Origin: Deltaproteobacteria bacterium
Lineage (GTDB): Bacteria > Desulfobacterota > DSM-4660 > Desulfatiglandales > B25-G16
DNA length: 14,834 nt
Reading direction: 5' to 3'
NCBI GenBank assembly: GCA_019308645.1
Contig: JAFDHR010000020.1
Span: forward strand, 1 to 14,834
Numbering within the stretch: the first letter of the stretch is position 1; the number at the start of each line of letters is the position of its first letter. The notes beneath the pieces are model-generated. The model was not told the DNA's origin and searched no databases. It was given only the letters and a program-made list of their open reading frames with translations. Below, one piece after another: positions 1 to 9,674 of the stretch. The translations under genes and the position numbers were made by a program.

Positions 1-467
1 GAGAGAATTATGATCTTATATATCCTTACCTGAAACCTGATGGAGAGATAACATCAGGTGAGGTAACATCTGATATGGTGTATAACTATGATATCTGTGC
101 CAAAAGCATTATCAGGGACACCGGTGAGCAGACCGAGGCACGGGAGCTGCTTTCCGGTGGCATAAGGGAATGGCTCTATGAGACGATTGTAGAACGGCTC
201 CTGGATAATAAGGTAATCCCTGTGAAGCCTATTATAGTGAAGGGGAATATTGAAAACATCGATGAGCTCGGTGGATATGGGCCATTCCTGTTAGCAGCGA
301 GCATGAAAGATGATAAAGGAAGATCAACCTTTCCGGATACCTATGGCGGAGGCATAGGAATAGAGCGGACGCTTTATGCCCTCTTGCGTGGGCCAAAGAT
401 AGACAAAATTGATGATGTTACCTTCTTTGGCAAAAACCCGGACAGTCATCAGATATATCTATTTTAA
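1..467 (+). CDS. Class II aminoacyl-tRNA synthetase-like protein, C-terminal part (AsnRS/AspRS or asparagine synthetase A type)
   Basis: The reading frame is open from base 3 through the left edge, so this is the last 154 codons of a longer gene and the ATG at 75 is internal. Near the end, the segment GGGIGIERTL is a motif 3 signature (G-x-G-x-x-R) of class II synthetase catalytic cores. It is followed by IDDVTFF and NP, which resemble the tail of AspRS and AsnRS. This motif binds ATP through its arginine. Motifs 1 and 2 and any anticodon-binding domain lie outside the window, so a true tRNA ligase cannot be separated from a stand-alone paralogue that makes asparagine or another aminoacyl product. 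The gene ends with TAA and overlaps the stop of gpsA on the other strand by 4 bp. Family is fairly secure; exact substrate is not. Confidence 0.72.
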   Translation, partial: ENYDLIYPYLKPDGEITSGEVTSDMVYNYDICAKSIIRDTGEQTEARELLSGGIREWLYETIVERLLDNKVIPVKPIIVKGNIENIDELGGYGPFLLAASMKDDKGRSTFPDTYGGGIGIERTLYALLRGPKIDKIDDVTFFGKNPDSHQIYLF

Positions 468-1471
468 TCCTCAATCTCCACCTTGAGCTCTCTTGTCATT
501 AAATCCTTAACCGCCTTCCTCGGCTCCTTTCCTTTGTAAATAACATTGTAAACTTCTGTTATGATCGGCATCTCTATGCCCATCTTTTTTGCTAAGTTAT
601 AGGCAGACAGGGATGTCTTTATTCCCTCAGCAACCATCTTCATGCCAGAAACAATCTCCTTAGTAGACATACCCTCAGCGATCTTTAATCCAACCATTCT
701 GTTTCTGCTCAAATCTCCTGTACAGGTCAAAATGAGATCACCTATGCCTGCCAGTCCTGCAAAGGTTAATGGTTGCGCACCCATAGAAACGCCGAGCCTT
801 GTTATTTCAGCCAAGCCTCTCGTTAATAACGCTGCTCTTGCATTAAAGCCAAAGCCGAGGCCATCTGATATGCCTGCAGCGATTGCTATCACGTTCTTGA
901 GCGCCCCTCCAAGCTCTACACCTATCACATCCTGGGTAGTATAAACCCTGAAGTAGTCAGTAGAAAATAGCTCCTGTAAGTAAATAGCCAGTTCTTTGTT
1001 TCTGGAGGCAAGGGTTACGGCTGTTGGGTGTTTATGACAGACCTCCCGAGCAAAGCTTGGACCAGAAAGGCATGCAAACGTATTCCCCCAATCTCCAGGC
1101 AATACAGATGCAACTACTTGAGACATAGTCATAAGGGTTTCATTCTCTATGCCCTTTGTCCCCACTATTAGGGGTGCCGCAGAAGACAAAAAAGGAGATA
1201 ACTCAGTGAGGATAGTTCTGAAAAAATGAGAAGGGACAGCGATAAATAAAAAATGTTTTTCCCTGCTTACCTCTTTGAATGATTGAACAGGCCTTATTGC
1301 CTTGGAAAGTGTTATTCCTGGTAAAAATGTCTCATTTATTCTTTTTTCCTTAATCTGGCTATATACATCCTCTTCCCTCAGCCATAAATCCACATTAATG
1401 CCTTTAAGGGCCATATGGTTTGCTATAGTAGTACCCCAACTGCCTCCGCCCACGACACCGATTTTGACCAT
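464..1471 (-). CDS. gpsA: Glycerol-3-phosphate dehydrogenase [NAD(P)+]
   Basis: This cytosolic enzyme reduces dihydroxyacetone phosphate to sn-glycerol 3-phosphate, the backbone for phospholipids. With the ATG at 1471 the protein has 335 residues, normal for GpsA. The N-terminus carries the dinucleotide-binding loop GVVGGGSWGTT (residues 5-15). The family lysines are visible in GTKG (K106) and in ALKNV (K192, the proposed catalytic lysine), followed by the conserved GFNARAALLTRGL stretch (208-220). A GTG nine bases upstream (1480) would add three residues, but AAGGGTGG sits just before the ATG at a suitable distance and lies too close to the GTG, so the ATG is preferred. The gene follows gyrA by 11 bp and is probably cotranscribed with it. 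Its stop overlaps the convergent synthetase-like gene, leaving no space for a separate terminator. Confidence 0.96.
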   Translation of the reverse strand: MVKIGVVGGGSWGTTIANHMALKGINVDLWLREEDVYSQIKEKRINETFLPGITLSKAIRPVQSFKEVSREKHFLFIAVPSHFFRTILTELSPFLSSAAPLIVGTKGIENETLMTMSQVVASVLPGDWGNTFACLSGPSFAREVCHKHPTAVTLASRNKELAIYLQELFSTDYFRVYTTQDVIGVELGGALKNVIAIAAGISDGLGFGFNARAALLTRGLAEITRLGVSMGAQPLTFAGLAGIGDLILTCTGDLSRNRMVGLKIAEGMSTKEIVSGMKMVAEGIKTSLSAYNLAKKMGIEMPIITEVYNVIYKGKEPRKAVKDLMTRELKVEIED

Positions 1472-1482
1472 TGTTGCCACCC

Positions 1483-3909
1483 TTATGTTTCCATCAATCT
1501 GGCTACAGCTACAACCTTTTCAGGTGTTTTAAGATTTATCAGCTTTACCCCTTGAGTATTCCGCCCTATAACAGAAATATCAGATGTTTTTATTCTAATA
1601 ATCTTCCCTTTTCCTGATAGAATCATCAGCTCGTCATTCTCTGTTACCTGGTTAGCGCTTACTACAGGGCCATTTCTCTTTGATGTCTTTATTGAAAAGA
1701 CACCTTTGCCACCTCTTTGTTGCGCCCTGTACTCTCTGGTGTCTGTCCTCTTGCCATAGCCGTTTTCTGTAATGGTGAGTATGGTTGCGCCCTCATTCAA
1801 AATCTCTATGCTCACCACCTGATCCTTATCTGCAAGACGAATCCCTTTATTTCCTGCGGCCACGCGACCCATCGCCCTCAGGCCCTTTTCGCTGAATCGT
1901 ATTGCCTTCCCCCTTTTTGTACTTAAAAAGATATCCTGCTCTCCATTGGTCACCCTTACTCCTATTAACTCATCTCCTTTGTTTGTCTTTAAAGCAGCAA
2001 CACCTGTTAATCGAGGCCTACTATAGGCAGAAAGCTTTGTCTTTTTTACCAAACCATTCTTGGTTGCCATAACAACATACTTTCCATCCTCAAAGCCCTT
2101 TAATGACAGGATAGTGGCTATATACTCTTCTGGCTGAAGATTTAACAAATTTACGATAGCTGTCCCTTTGGCAATTCTTCCTGCTTCAGGTATCTCGTGT
2201 ACTTTTCTCCAGTAGAGACGGCCGGTATTCATAAAGAAAAGAAGATAATCATGAGTTGAGGCAATAAACATAGATACCACAAAATCCTCTTCCCTGGTCT
2301 TTGCCCCGGACACCCCCTTCCCACCCCTTCGTTGAGCCCGATAGAGGCTAATCGGGCTTCTCTTGATATAGCCCGCATGACTTACTGTGATAACCATATC
2401 CTCATCTACGATCAAATCCTCGATATCTATATCCTGAACATCTCTGATAATCTCGGTTCGCCGCTCATCGCCATACCTTTCCTTAATCTCCATCGTTTCC
2501 TTTTTTATGATATCTAACACGAGAGCATCATTGCTTAAGATAGCCTTAAATCTCGCGATATCTTTGATAGTGCTATTATACTCATCGGTTATCTTATCTC
2601 TTTCGAGACCGGTCAATCTTTGTAGCCTCATATCCAGAATAGCCTGGGCTTGTATATCTGAAAGTTGAAAGTTCTCTTTGAGCCTTACCTTGGCCTCCGA
2701 TGGGGAAGGAGAAGATCGAATAAGCTGAACGACTCTATCGAGGTGTTCTAATGCGATCTTCAGGCCTTCTAAAATATGGGCCCTTGCCTCAGCCTTTTTT
2801 AATTCAAAAGATATTCGACGTACGACTATTTCTTCTCTGTAATTAATAAAGTGCTGTATTATCTGCTTAAGGCTTAATATCTCTGGTCTTCCATCTACAA
2901 TGGCCAGCATAATAATCCCAAAAGATACCTCCATTTGTGTAAACTTATAGAGGCGATTGAGGATTATTGCTGCATTAGCATCTCGCTTCATATCGATTGC
3001 CACCCTTAAGCCATCACGGTCTGACTCATCTCGTATATCGCTTATTCCATCAATTTTTTTATTTTTAACCAGCTCTCCTATGCTCTTAAGTAAATTCGCC
3101 TTGTTAACTTGATATGGTATTTCGGTTATAACTATCCGTTCTTTATTCTCCCCTATCTTCTCCACAAATGCCCGTGCACGAATCTTTATGATGCCTCTTC
3201 CAGTGGAATAGGCCTCTTGAATGCCTTTCTCTCTATGAATATAGCCGGATGTTGGAAAATCTGGACCCGGCACATCGATCATAAGTTCTCTTAAGGTTAT
3301 ATCCGGGTTATCTATAGTATGGATAATGGCGTCTGCTACCTCCTTAAGATTATGCGGTGGTATATTGGTAGCCATACCTACCGCTATGCCAGACGATCCG
3401 CTAATAAGTAAATTGGGTATATTGGTAGGCAATATCACAGGTTCTAATAAGGAGCCATCGTAATTAGATACAAAATCGACCGTTTCTTTTTCTACATCTA
3501 ACAAAAACTGTTCCGCTATATCCTGCATTCTTATCTCGGTATACCTCATTGCCGCCGCTGGATCACCGTCTACTGAACCAAAGTTGCCCTGGCCATCAAT
3601 TAATGGATACCTCATGGAAAAGGGCTGAGCCATCCTTACAATAGTATCATAAACGGCTGCATCGCCATGAGGATGATACTTTCCAATAACATCACCTACT
3701 ACCCTGGCAGATTTTTTAAATGGTCTGTTATGATAATTTTTTAGCTGTTCCATGGCGAAAAGGACTCTCCTGTGAACAGGTTTAAGTCCGTCTCGTATGT
3801 CTGGTAATGCCCTGCCAACAATTACACTCATGGCATATTCCAGATAAGACCTTTTCATCTCTTCTTCTATGGTAACAGCATTTAAATCTACTGACTTTAA
3901 AGGATTCAT
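1483..3909 (-). CDS. gyrA: DNA gyrase subunit A
   Basis: GyrA is the DNA-breaking and -rejoining subunit of the A2B2 gyrase, which introduces negative supercoils. The 808-residue protein has the winged-helix/tower core, with the catalytic tyrosine in RYTEIR (Y123), and a C-terminal beta-pinwheel. The GyrA box QRRGGKG at 526-532 marks it as gyrase rather than topoisomerase IV. A box-like QQRGGKG recurs at 730-736. The ATG at 3909 is chosen because AAGGAGA lies 4 bases upstream. A TTG at 3942 would extend the frame by 11 residues, but that extension runs into a dispersed repeat. In the quinolone-resistance region the residue matching E. coli Ser83 is alanine (A84), while the acidic residue matching Asp87 is kept (D88). 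gyrA is separated from gyrB by a 320-bp repeat-rich gap, so it may have its own promoter there. Confidence 0.98.
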   Translation of the reverse strand: MNPLKSVDLNAVTIEEEMKRSYLEYAMSVIVGRALPDIRDGLKPVHRRVLFAMEQLKNYHNRPFKKSARVVGDVIGKYHPHGDAAVYDTIVRMAQPFSMRYPLIDGQGNFGSVDGDPAAAMRYTEIRMQDIAEQFLLDVEKETVDFVSNYDGSLLEPVILPTNIPNLLISGSSGIAVGMATNIPPHNLKEVADAIIHTIDNPDITLRELMIDVPGPDFPTSGYIHREKGIQEAYSTGRGIIKIRARAFVEKIGENKERIVITEIPYQVNKANLLKSIGELVKNKKIDGISDIRDESDRDGLRVAIDMKRDANAAIILNRLYKFTQMEVSFGIIMLAIVDGRPEILSLKQIIQHFINYREEIVVRRISFELKKAEARAHILEGLKIALEHLDRVVQLIRSSPSPSEAKVRLKENFQLSDIQAQAILDMRLQRLTGLERDKITDEYNSTIKDIARFKAILSNDALVLDIIKKETMEIKERYGDERRTEIIRDVQDIDIEDLIVDEDMVITVSHAGYIKRSPISLYRAQRRGGKGVSGAKTREEDFVVSMFIASTHDYLLFFMNTGRLYWRKVHEIPEAGRIAKGTAIVNLLNLQPEEYIATILSLKGFEDGKYVVMATKNGLVKKTKLSAYSRPRLTGVAALKTNKGDELIGVRVTNGEQDIFLSTKRGKAIRFSEKGLRAMGRVAAGNKGIRLADKDQVVSIEILNEGATILTITENGYGKRTDTREYRAQQRGGKGVFSIKTSKRNGPVVSANQVTENDELMILSGKGKIIRIKTSDISVIGRNTQGVKLINLKTPEKVVAVARLMET

Positions 3910-3913
3910 TCTG

Positions 3914-3920
3914 TCTCCTT
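3914..3920 (-). promoter_or_regulatory. Shine-Dalgarno site that fixes the gyrA start
   Basis: On the minus strand AAGGAGA is followed by the 4-base spacer CAGA and the ATG at 3909. It is the only good ribosome binding site near the gyrA start and argues against the upstream TTG at 3942. Confidence 0.8.
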
Positions 3921-3930
3921 GATGGAAATG

Positions 3931-3996
3931 GTAATTGCTCAAAATCCTGTGGAAATTTACTGCTTTCTTAGGCGCATTAACTTATTGAACAGATAC
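3931..3996. repeat. Dispersed two-ended repeat, short copy upstream of gyrA
   Basis: The left end (3931-3972) begins GTAATTGCTCAAAATC and matches 13418-13459 at 40 of 42 positions. The right end (3982-3996, TTATTGAACAGATAC) matches 13742-13756 at 13 of 15. The outer bases of the two ends are loosely inverted relative to each other (GTAATTGCTCAAAA against GTATCTGTTCAATA), as in terminal inverted repeats. Here the ends are almost back to back. The left end lies 21 bp before the gyrA ATG, as it lies 27 bp before yidC. No transposase is present, so a non-autonomous element or REP-like unit is the likeliest class. Confidence 0.75.
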
Positions 3997-4026
3997 TGGA
4001 AATGCGTAAAATGAGCTAAAATTAAA

Positions 4027-4070
4027 AGCGCCTAAAGTTATAATAGTTACGATTCATAATTTTAGGCGCT
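4027..4070. repeat. Hairpin-forming inverted repeat between gyrB and gyrA
   Basis: AGCGCCTAAA at 4027-4036 is perfectly inverted as TTTAGGCGCT at 4061-4070 around a 24-base AT-rich spacer. The arms extend outward imperfectly as AATTA-type sequence. A third copy of the core, TTAGGCGC, occurs at 3968-3975 inside the neighbouring repeat, so the two structures are probably related. It lies in the likely leader of gyrA and could form an RNA hairpin there; a regulatory role is not shown. Confidence 0.6.
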
Positions 4071-4089
4071 CTTCTTAATTCTCTAAATA

Positions 4090-4229
4090 GTGTCTGAACG
4101 AAAACCTCGAAATATAGTTTTCAAGCTTTGGCCTTAAATCTTCAAGGCTTTGAAATTGCTTTATTTTTTAATCCAAAATCCGCAATCCCAAATCCAAAAT
4201 CGTGCCTGAACTGGCTTTTCGTTCAGGCA

Positions 4230-4230
<1 letters not shown>
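4090..4230. repeat. 141-bp inverted-repeat element with internal tandem motif, abutting gyrB
   Basis: The left terminus GTGTCTGAACGAAAACC (4090-4106) is inverted at the right terminus, whose reverse complement is GTGCCTGAACGAAAAGCC (4230-4213), with one mismatch and one single-base gap. The right boundary coincides with the G of the gyrB TAG stop. Inside, 4170-4201 is a degenerate tandem of AATCC/AAATCC units, and two imperfect copies of TTCAAG(G)CTTTG lie between about 4130 and 4153. No coding potential is visible. The structure looks like a miniature mobile or REP-type element. Confidence 0.65.
4202..4230 (-). terminator. Candidate terminator hairpin after gyrB
   Basis: In the gyrB direction the stop codon is followed immediately by GTGCCTGAAC, a 9-base loop, and GTTCAGGCAC, a perfect 10-bp stem. 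The downstream GATTTTGGATTTGG is only moderately T-rich. It could end the dnaN-gyrB transcript or stabilise its 3' end. Because it is also the end of the surrounding repeat element, its role as a terminator is inferred. Confidence 0.5.
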
Positions 4231-6611
<2,381 letters not shown>

Positions 6612-7736
6612 TTAAACCCTCATCGGCATAATTAAACCCAGAAAACCCTCATCTTGTTCTCCGGTAATCAGGCATGGGCTTGTTTGATCTTTAATATCTA
6701 AAAAGATTATATCGCTGTCCATCGTCTGAAGGGCATCTATAAAATATTTAGGATTAAAACCTATCTCTATTGGTTCCCCGTCATATTTAATTTCTATTTT
6801 TTCCTCCACATCACCTAAATCAGGGTTTACAGACACCATCTCTAAATAATCCGTTTCCATGGTTATTTTCGCTCCTTGATACTGATCACCCCCGATTATC
6901 ATCATTCTTCTCATGGATTCTAATAAAAGGTTTCTATCCACAGTGATAATGTTTTTTTTATCTTCTTTTTTTGGGAGGATAACGTCTTTGTAATCAGGAA
7001 ATTTCGTGTCCAACAACCTTATTACGATTAAAGCCTCCTCTTTTTTGCCTACCAGATTGTTTTGTTTTATCCCGAAAAGGATGTTTCCGTTTTCTAAAGC
7101 AAGTTTATTTAACTCCATTAAACCCTTTTTAGGAATCATAACACCTTGTTTAATATCTATTTCCTGAAGTTTAGGTATTTTTTTATCAATCAGTGAGAGT
7201 CTATGGCCGTCTGTAGCAACCATTCTTAAAAAATCCTCTTTGTCTTTATTTACTATTTCCATAAACACACCTGATAATTTAAAGGCGGTATCCTCCATAG
7301 TTATCGAGTAAATAGTTTTATTAATCATCTCAGTTAATATTTTACTATTTATTTCTATCATTATTATCCCTTCCGGCTCTGTTAAAATAGGGAATTCATC
7401 AGCAGGAAGACAAGAAAGATTATAATGGGCTTTATTATCAGAAATATAAATCCAGTTATTTTCTTTTTCTAATATGTAAATATTCTTACTGTTAGTTTCT
7501 CTTGTTATATCGAGAAGTTTTTTACCAGAGATAGTTACACTACCAGGCTTAACAATTTCAGCCGGGTAACTATTTTGAAATCCAATCTCTAAATCAGTCG
7601 CTGATATTTCAATTTTATCTTGTTTCGTTACTAAAAGTATTGTAGACAGTATAGGCATATGACTTCTTTTTTCCAGGATTCCTTGAACACGAGACACGCC
7701 TTTTAAAAGAACATCTCTGTTAATTTTAATTTCCAT
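6612..7736 (-). CDS. dnaN: DNA polymerase III beta subunit (sliding clamp)
   Basis: The clamp is a ring-shaped homodimer that tethers DNA polymerase III and other partners to DNA. At 374 residues it is close to the usual length of about 366-380. Near the N-terminus the family segment LEKRSHMPILSTILL is present, followed by a typical three-domain beta-clamp pattern, and the C-terminus ends LIMPMRV, matching the conserved MPMR tail involved in the partner-binding pocket. The ATG at 7736 has TTGGAG five bases upstream. The gene is followed after 3 bp by gyrB. dnaA, its usual upstream partner, is not adjacent: the upstream side is a 263-bp AT-rich gap and then an acyl-CoA dehydrogenase. Confidence 0.97.
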   Translation of the reverse strand: MEIKINRDVLLKGVSRVQGILEKRSHMPILSTILLVTKQDKIEISATDLEIGFQNSYPAEIVKPGSVTISGKKLLDITRETNSKNIYILEKENNWIYISDNKAHYNLSCLPADEFPILTEPEGIIMIEINSKILTEMINKTIYSITMEDTAFKLSGVFMEIVNKDKEDFLRMVATDGHRLSLIDKKIPKLQEIDIKQGVMIPKKGLMELNKLALENGNILFGIKQNNLVGKKEEALIVIRLLDTKFPDYKDVILPKKEDKKNIITVDRNLLLESMRRMMIIGGDQYQGAKITMETDYLEMVSVNPDLGDVEEKIEIKYDGEPIEIGFNPKYFIDALQTMDSDIIFLDIKDQTSPCLITGEQDEGFLGLIMPMRV

Positions 7737-7999
7737 GTTTACTCCAAAGTTTTAAAATTATGTTATTACTTTCATTTTATATTACTAATAATAACAATAA
7801 GGAAGCACCTAATTGTTTAGAAATAGGTTAACGTACTTACTTAACTATATTTTCTACTATATATATTTTTTATAACTCGGGTTTTTACAACCAGTCTATG
7901 TTTAAAAATATATACTAAACCTTACAATCTCTAATCTACATACTTAATAACCGTCTATTTTCTACCCCGCGTATAAGCGCGCGGTAGTTGTAACAGGGT
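7737..7999. other. AT-rich intergenic region upstream of dnaN
   Basis: This gap between the acyl-CoA dehydrogenase stop and dnaN is strongly AT-rich and must hold the dnaN-gyrB promoter unless these genes depend on readthrough. In the minus direction several TATA-like tracts occur, but I could not place a convincing -35/-10 pair. No clear DnaA box (TTATNCACA) was found, so I do not call it an origin despite the neighbourhood. Confidence 0.4.
7964..7985 (-). terminator. GC-rich hairpin after the acyl-CoA dehydrogenase gene
   Basis: Fifteen bases after the stop codon, in the gene direction, ACCGCGCG and CGCGGGGT pair around CTTATA as a 7-bp stem with one mismatch. It is a GC-rich island in AT-rich DNA. 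No U-tract follows, so it is a weak candidate for a factor-independent terminator, or may simply protect the 3' end. Confidence 0.35.
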
Positions 8000-9163
8000 T
8001 TATCTGTTTGCCTTCCTTATACCGAGTTGATCTTGTGCAATGATGAATTTACAGATATTAGTTGATCCTTCTACCATACCATAAGGAGGAGTGTCCTTGT
8101 AATAACGGGCAACCGGATACTCTGTAGAGTAACCATAAGCCCCAAGAATACTCATGGCGTATCGAGAGGACTTGTAGACAACTTCACCAGCCAGATACTT
8201 GGCTTGAGCCACCTCCATATTATTTCCCAACATTCCCTGATCCTTTTGCCATGCTGCCCTGTAGCAGGATAGTCTTGCAGCCTCAATCTCTGAGACCATC
8301 TGGGCGACCATATCTTGATTCATTTGAAATTTCCCCACTGCCTGACCGAACTGCTCCCGCTCCATAGCATATTTAGTAACGGCCTCTAAACAGGCTTGTG
8401 CCACACCAACGCCCCCGGCGGCAGCGGAAAGACGGGAGTTAGCAAGGGAGCCAAAAAGTATCTTAACCCCATCTCCTGGTTTACCTATAATGTTTTCTTT
8501 CGGGACCTTGGTATTTTCCATGATAATTTCACCGGTTGGTGTTGCATGTGTACCTGTTTTATCTAAATCTGTGGTTGTGATTCCATTAAAGTTCTTAGGC
8601 TCAACAACAAAGGCGGACATACCTCTCGCCTTAGCTTCCTTATCTGTGTATGCATAAATAATGACCGCATCCGCAACACTGGCATTAGAGATCCATGTCT
8701 TATAACCGTTTAAAACCCAGTGATCTCCTTTATCCTCGGCAGTAGATTTCATAGACATAACATCAGACCCGGCGTTAGGCTCTGTCATTGCGAATGCCCC
8801 TACATACTCGGCACTCACCAACTTAGGAATATATTTCCTTTTTAACTCCTCGCTGCCATAATGGTTGATGGTGAAGGCATTGCCTGTTGTCTGCATATTA
8901 ATCTGAACCCGCAACGCACTACAACCACGGGCAATTTCCTCAGTTAATATTATAGCTGCCAGCCAACCCATATTATTTCCCCCGTATTCCTCAGGGATAA
9001 CTGTGCCGAAAAAACCCAACTCACCCATCGGTTTAATAGCCTCTTCGTATGGGAAATGGTGATTTTCTTCCCAGTCATCTGCAAACGGAGAAATTTTCTC
9101 GTCGACAAAATTACGAACCATATCCTTAAGCATTTGCAGTTCTTCAGATAATTCAAAATTCAT
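8000..9163 (-). CDS. Acyl-CoA dehydrogenase, glutaryl-CoA dehydrogenase-like (possibly non-decarboxylating)
   Basis: This is a 387-residue FAD-dependent acyl-CoA dehydrogenase that introduces an alpha-beta double bond and passes electrons to electron-transfer flavoprotein. AMTEPNAGSD (125-134) and the YKTWISN segment (154-160) are the flavin and substrate motifs, and the catalytic base is E365 in VEGSTNI. From R85 to YGSEE the sequence aligns without gaps to human glutaryl-CoA dehydrogenase as I recall it, placing R85 on the arginine that binds the distal carboxylate. The residue before the catalytic glutamate is V364, where decarboxylating enzymes have tyrosine; a Tyr-to-Val exchange is the reported mark of the non-decarboxylating enzyme of Desulfococcus multivorans. 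Function would be oxidation of glutaryl-CoA to glutaconyl-CoA in anaerobic aromatic or amino-acid breakdown. The gene stands alone, has a perfect AAGGAGGT site, and looks less AT-rich than dnaN. Confidence 0.93.
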   Translation of the reverse strand: MNFELSEELQMLKDMVRNFVDEKISPFADDWEENHHFPYEEAIKPMGELGFFGTVIPEEYGGNNMGWLAAIILTEEIARGCSALRVQINMQTTGNAFTINHYGSEELKRKYIPKLVSAEYVGAFAMTEPNAGSDVMSMKSTAEDKGDHWVLNGYKTWISNASVADAVIIYAYTDKEAKARGMSAFVVEPKNFNGITTTDLDKTGTHATPTGEIIMENTKVPKENIIGKPGDGVKILFGSLANSRLSAAAGGVGVAQACLEAVTKYAMEREQFGQAVGKFQMNQDMVAQMVSEIEAARLSCYRAAWQKDQGMLGNNMEVAQAKYLAGEVVYKSSRYAMSILGAYGYSTEYPVARYYKDTPPYGMVEGSTNICKFIIAQDQLGIRKANR

Positions 9164-9171
9164 ATTTCCGT

Positions 9172-9180
9172 ACCTCCTTA
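9172..9180 (-). promoter_or_regulatory. Strong Shine-Dalgarno site of the acyl-CoA dehydrogenase
   Basis: TAAGGAGGT on the minus strand lies 8 bases before the ATG at 9163. It is the strongest ribosome binding site in the window, suggesting high translation, and it fixes the start. Confidence 0.85.
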
Positions 9181-9204
9181 CTTTAGTGTTAGATTGTTAA
9201 ATAT

Positions 9205-9228
9205 ATCTATCAATCTTTTAAGATAGAT
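9205..9228. promoter_or_regulatory. Inverted repeat upstream of the acyl-CoA dehydrogenase, candidate operator
   Basis: ATCTATC (9205-9211) is perfectly inverted as GATAGAT (9222-9228) around a 10-base spacer. It lies 42 bp upstream of the ATG, where a repressor could overlap the promoter or leader. The size would suit a TetR- or GntR-type dimer, but no regulator gene is nearby. Confidence 0.4.
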
Positions 9229-9252
9229 TTGATGTATAAGGCATGACTCTAC

Positions 9253-9570
9253 TGTCATCCCGGTGAAAACCAACTCTATAATCAAGACATTTTTCTACCA
9301 ATACCATAAGGGCGTTAGCGTGGTCCAAAAATATCAATTAATAAATCGTAAGCGTTCACAGGTTCCGGGTTCAACGTTCAGGGTTAGGGACAAGGACAAA
9401 ATTGAAGACCCGAAGCCCTCGTAAAAAATGCTGGTTTTACCAGATATTTACCAATACGCCGCCAACTTTCAGATTGGGAATGACGAAGCCGGGCGTTTCT
9501 CACATAAATACGCCCCCAAAATGGAGTCAGGGGACAAGAACGTAACCTTGAACCTTTGAACCCGTGAACG
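9253..9570. repeat. Degenerate nested inverted repeats in the mnmE/acyl-CoA dehydrogenase gap
   Basis: This covers most of a 511-bp gene-free stretch (9164-9674). Two nested pairs are visible. The outer-left TGTCATCCCGGTGAAAACC (9253-9271) and the inner AGATTGGGAATGACGA (9471-9486) look like separated halves of the common GTCATTCCCG...CGGGAATGAC palindromic repeat family. CGTTCACAGGTTCCGGGTTC (from 9353) is imperfectly inverted by the segment 9544-9570, whose reverse complement begins CGTTCACGGGTTCAAAGG; both are built of GGTTCAA-type units. A small hairpin CTGGT/ACCAG occurs at 9431-9443. No reading frame of note is present; 9571-9674 shows nothing recognisable. Confidence 0.5.
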
Positions 9571-9674
9571 GCTACAATAAATCTTTATTCATATTTAAGT
9601 ATAGAATATTAGGTTATTATTTACAATATATTTATTAACTCTAAGCGTGACAGTTGTAGGGAATTATTAAGGGG

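Noticed and set aside
75..467. A complete 130-residue gene starting at ATG 75
   Set aside because: The frame stays open to the left edge and a class II catalytic core needs the missing upstream motifs, so the ATG is internal.
642..944. Plus-strand reading frames inside gpsA, gyrA, gyrB, mnmE and jag (this one is an example)
   Set aside because: They lie opposite strongly supported genes, lack ribosome sites and have no family features.
1472..1480. GTG start for gpsA
   Set aside because: The ribosome-binding-like AAGG is only one base from this GTG but well spaced from the ATG at 1471, and GpsA proteins normally start just before the GxGxxG loop.
3910..3942. Longer gyrA start at a TTG
   Set aside because: The added 11 residues come partly from the dispersed repeat, and a strong AAGGAGA site directly precedes the ATG at 3909.
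4170..4201. CRISPR-like array in the AATCC tandem
   Set aside because: The units are 7-8 bases, contiguous and degenerate, with no spacers and no cas genes nearby.
7737..7999. Replication origin upstream of dnaN
   Set aside because: The region is AT-rich and well placed, but no DnaA boxes or iterated sites could be found and dnaA is not adjacent.
8950..9156. Second minus-strand frame inside the acyl-CoA dehydrogenase
   Set aside because: It is an out-of-frame shadow of a well-supported gene with a strong ribosome site.
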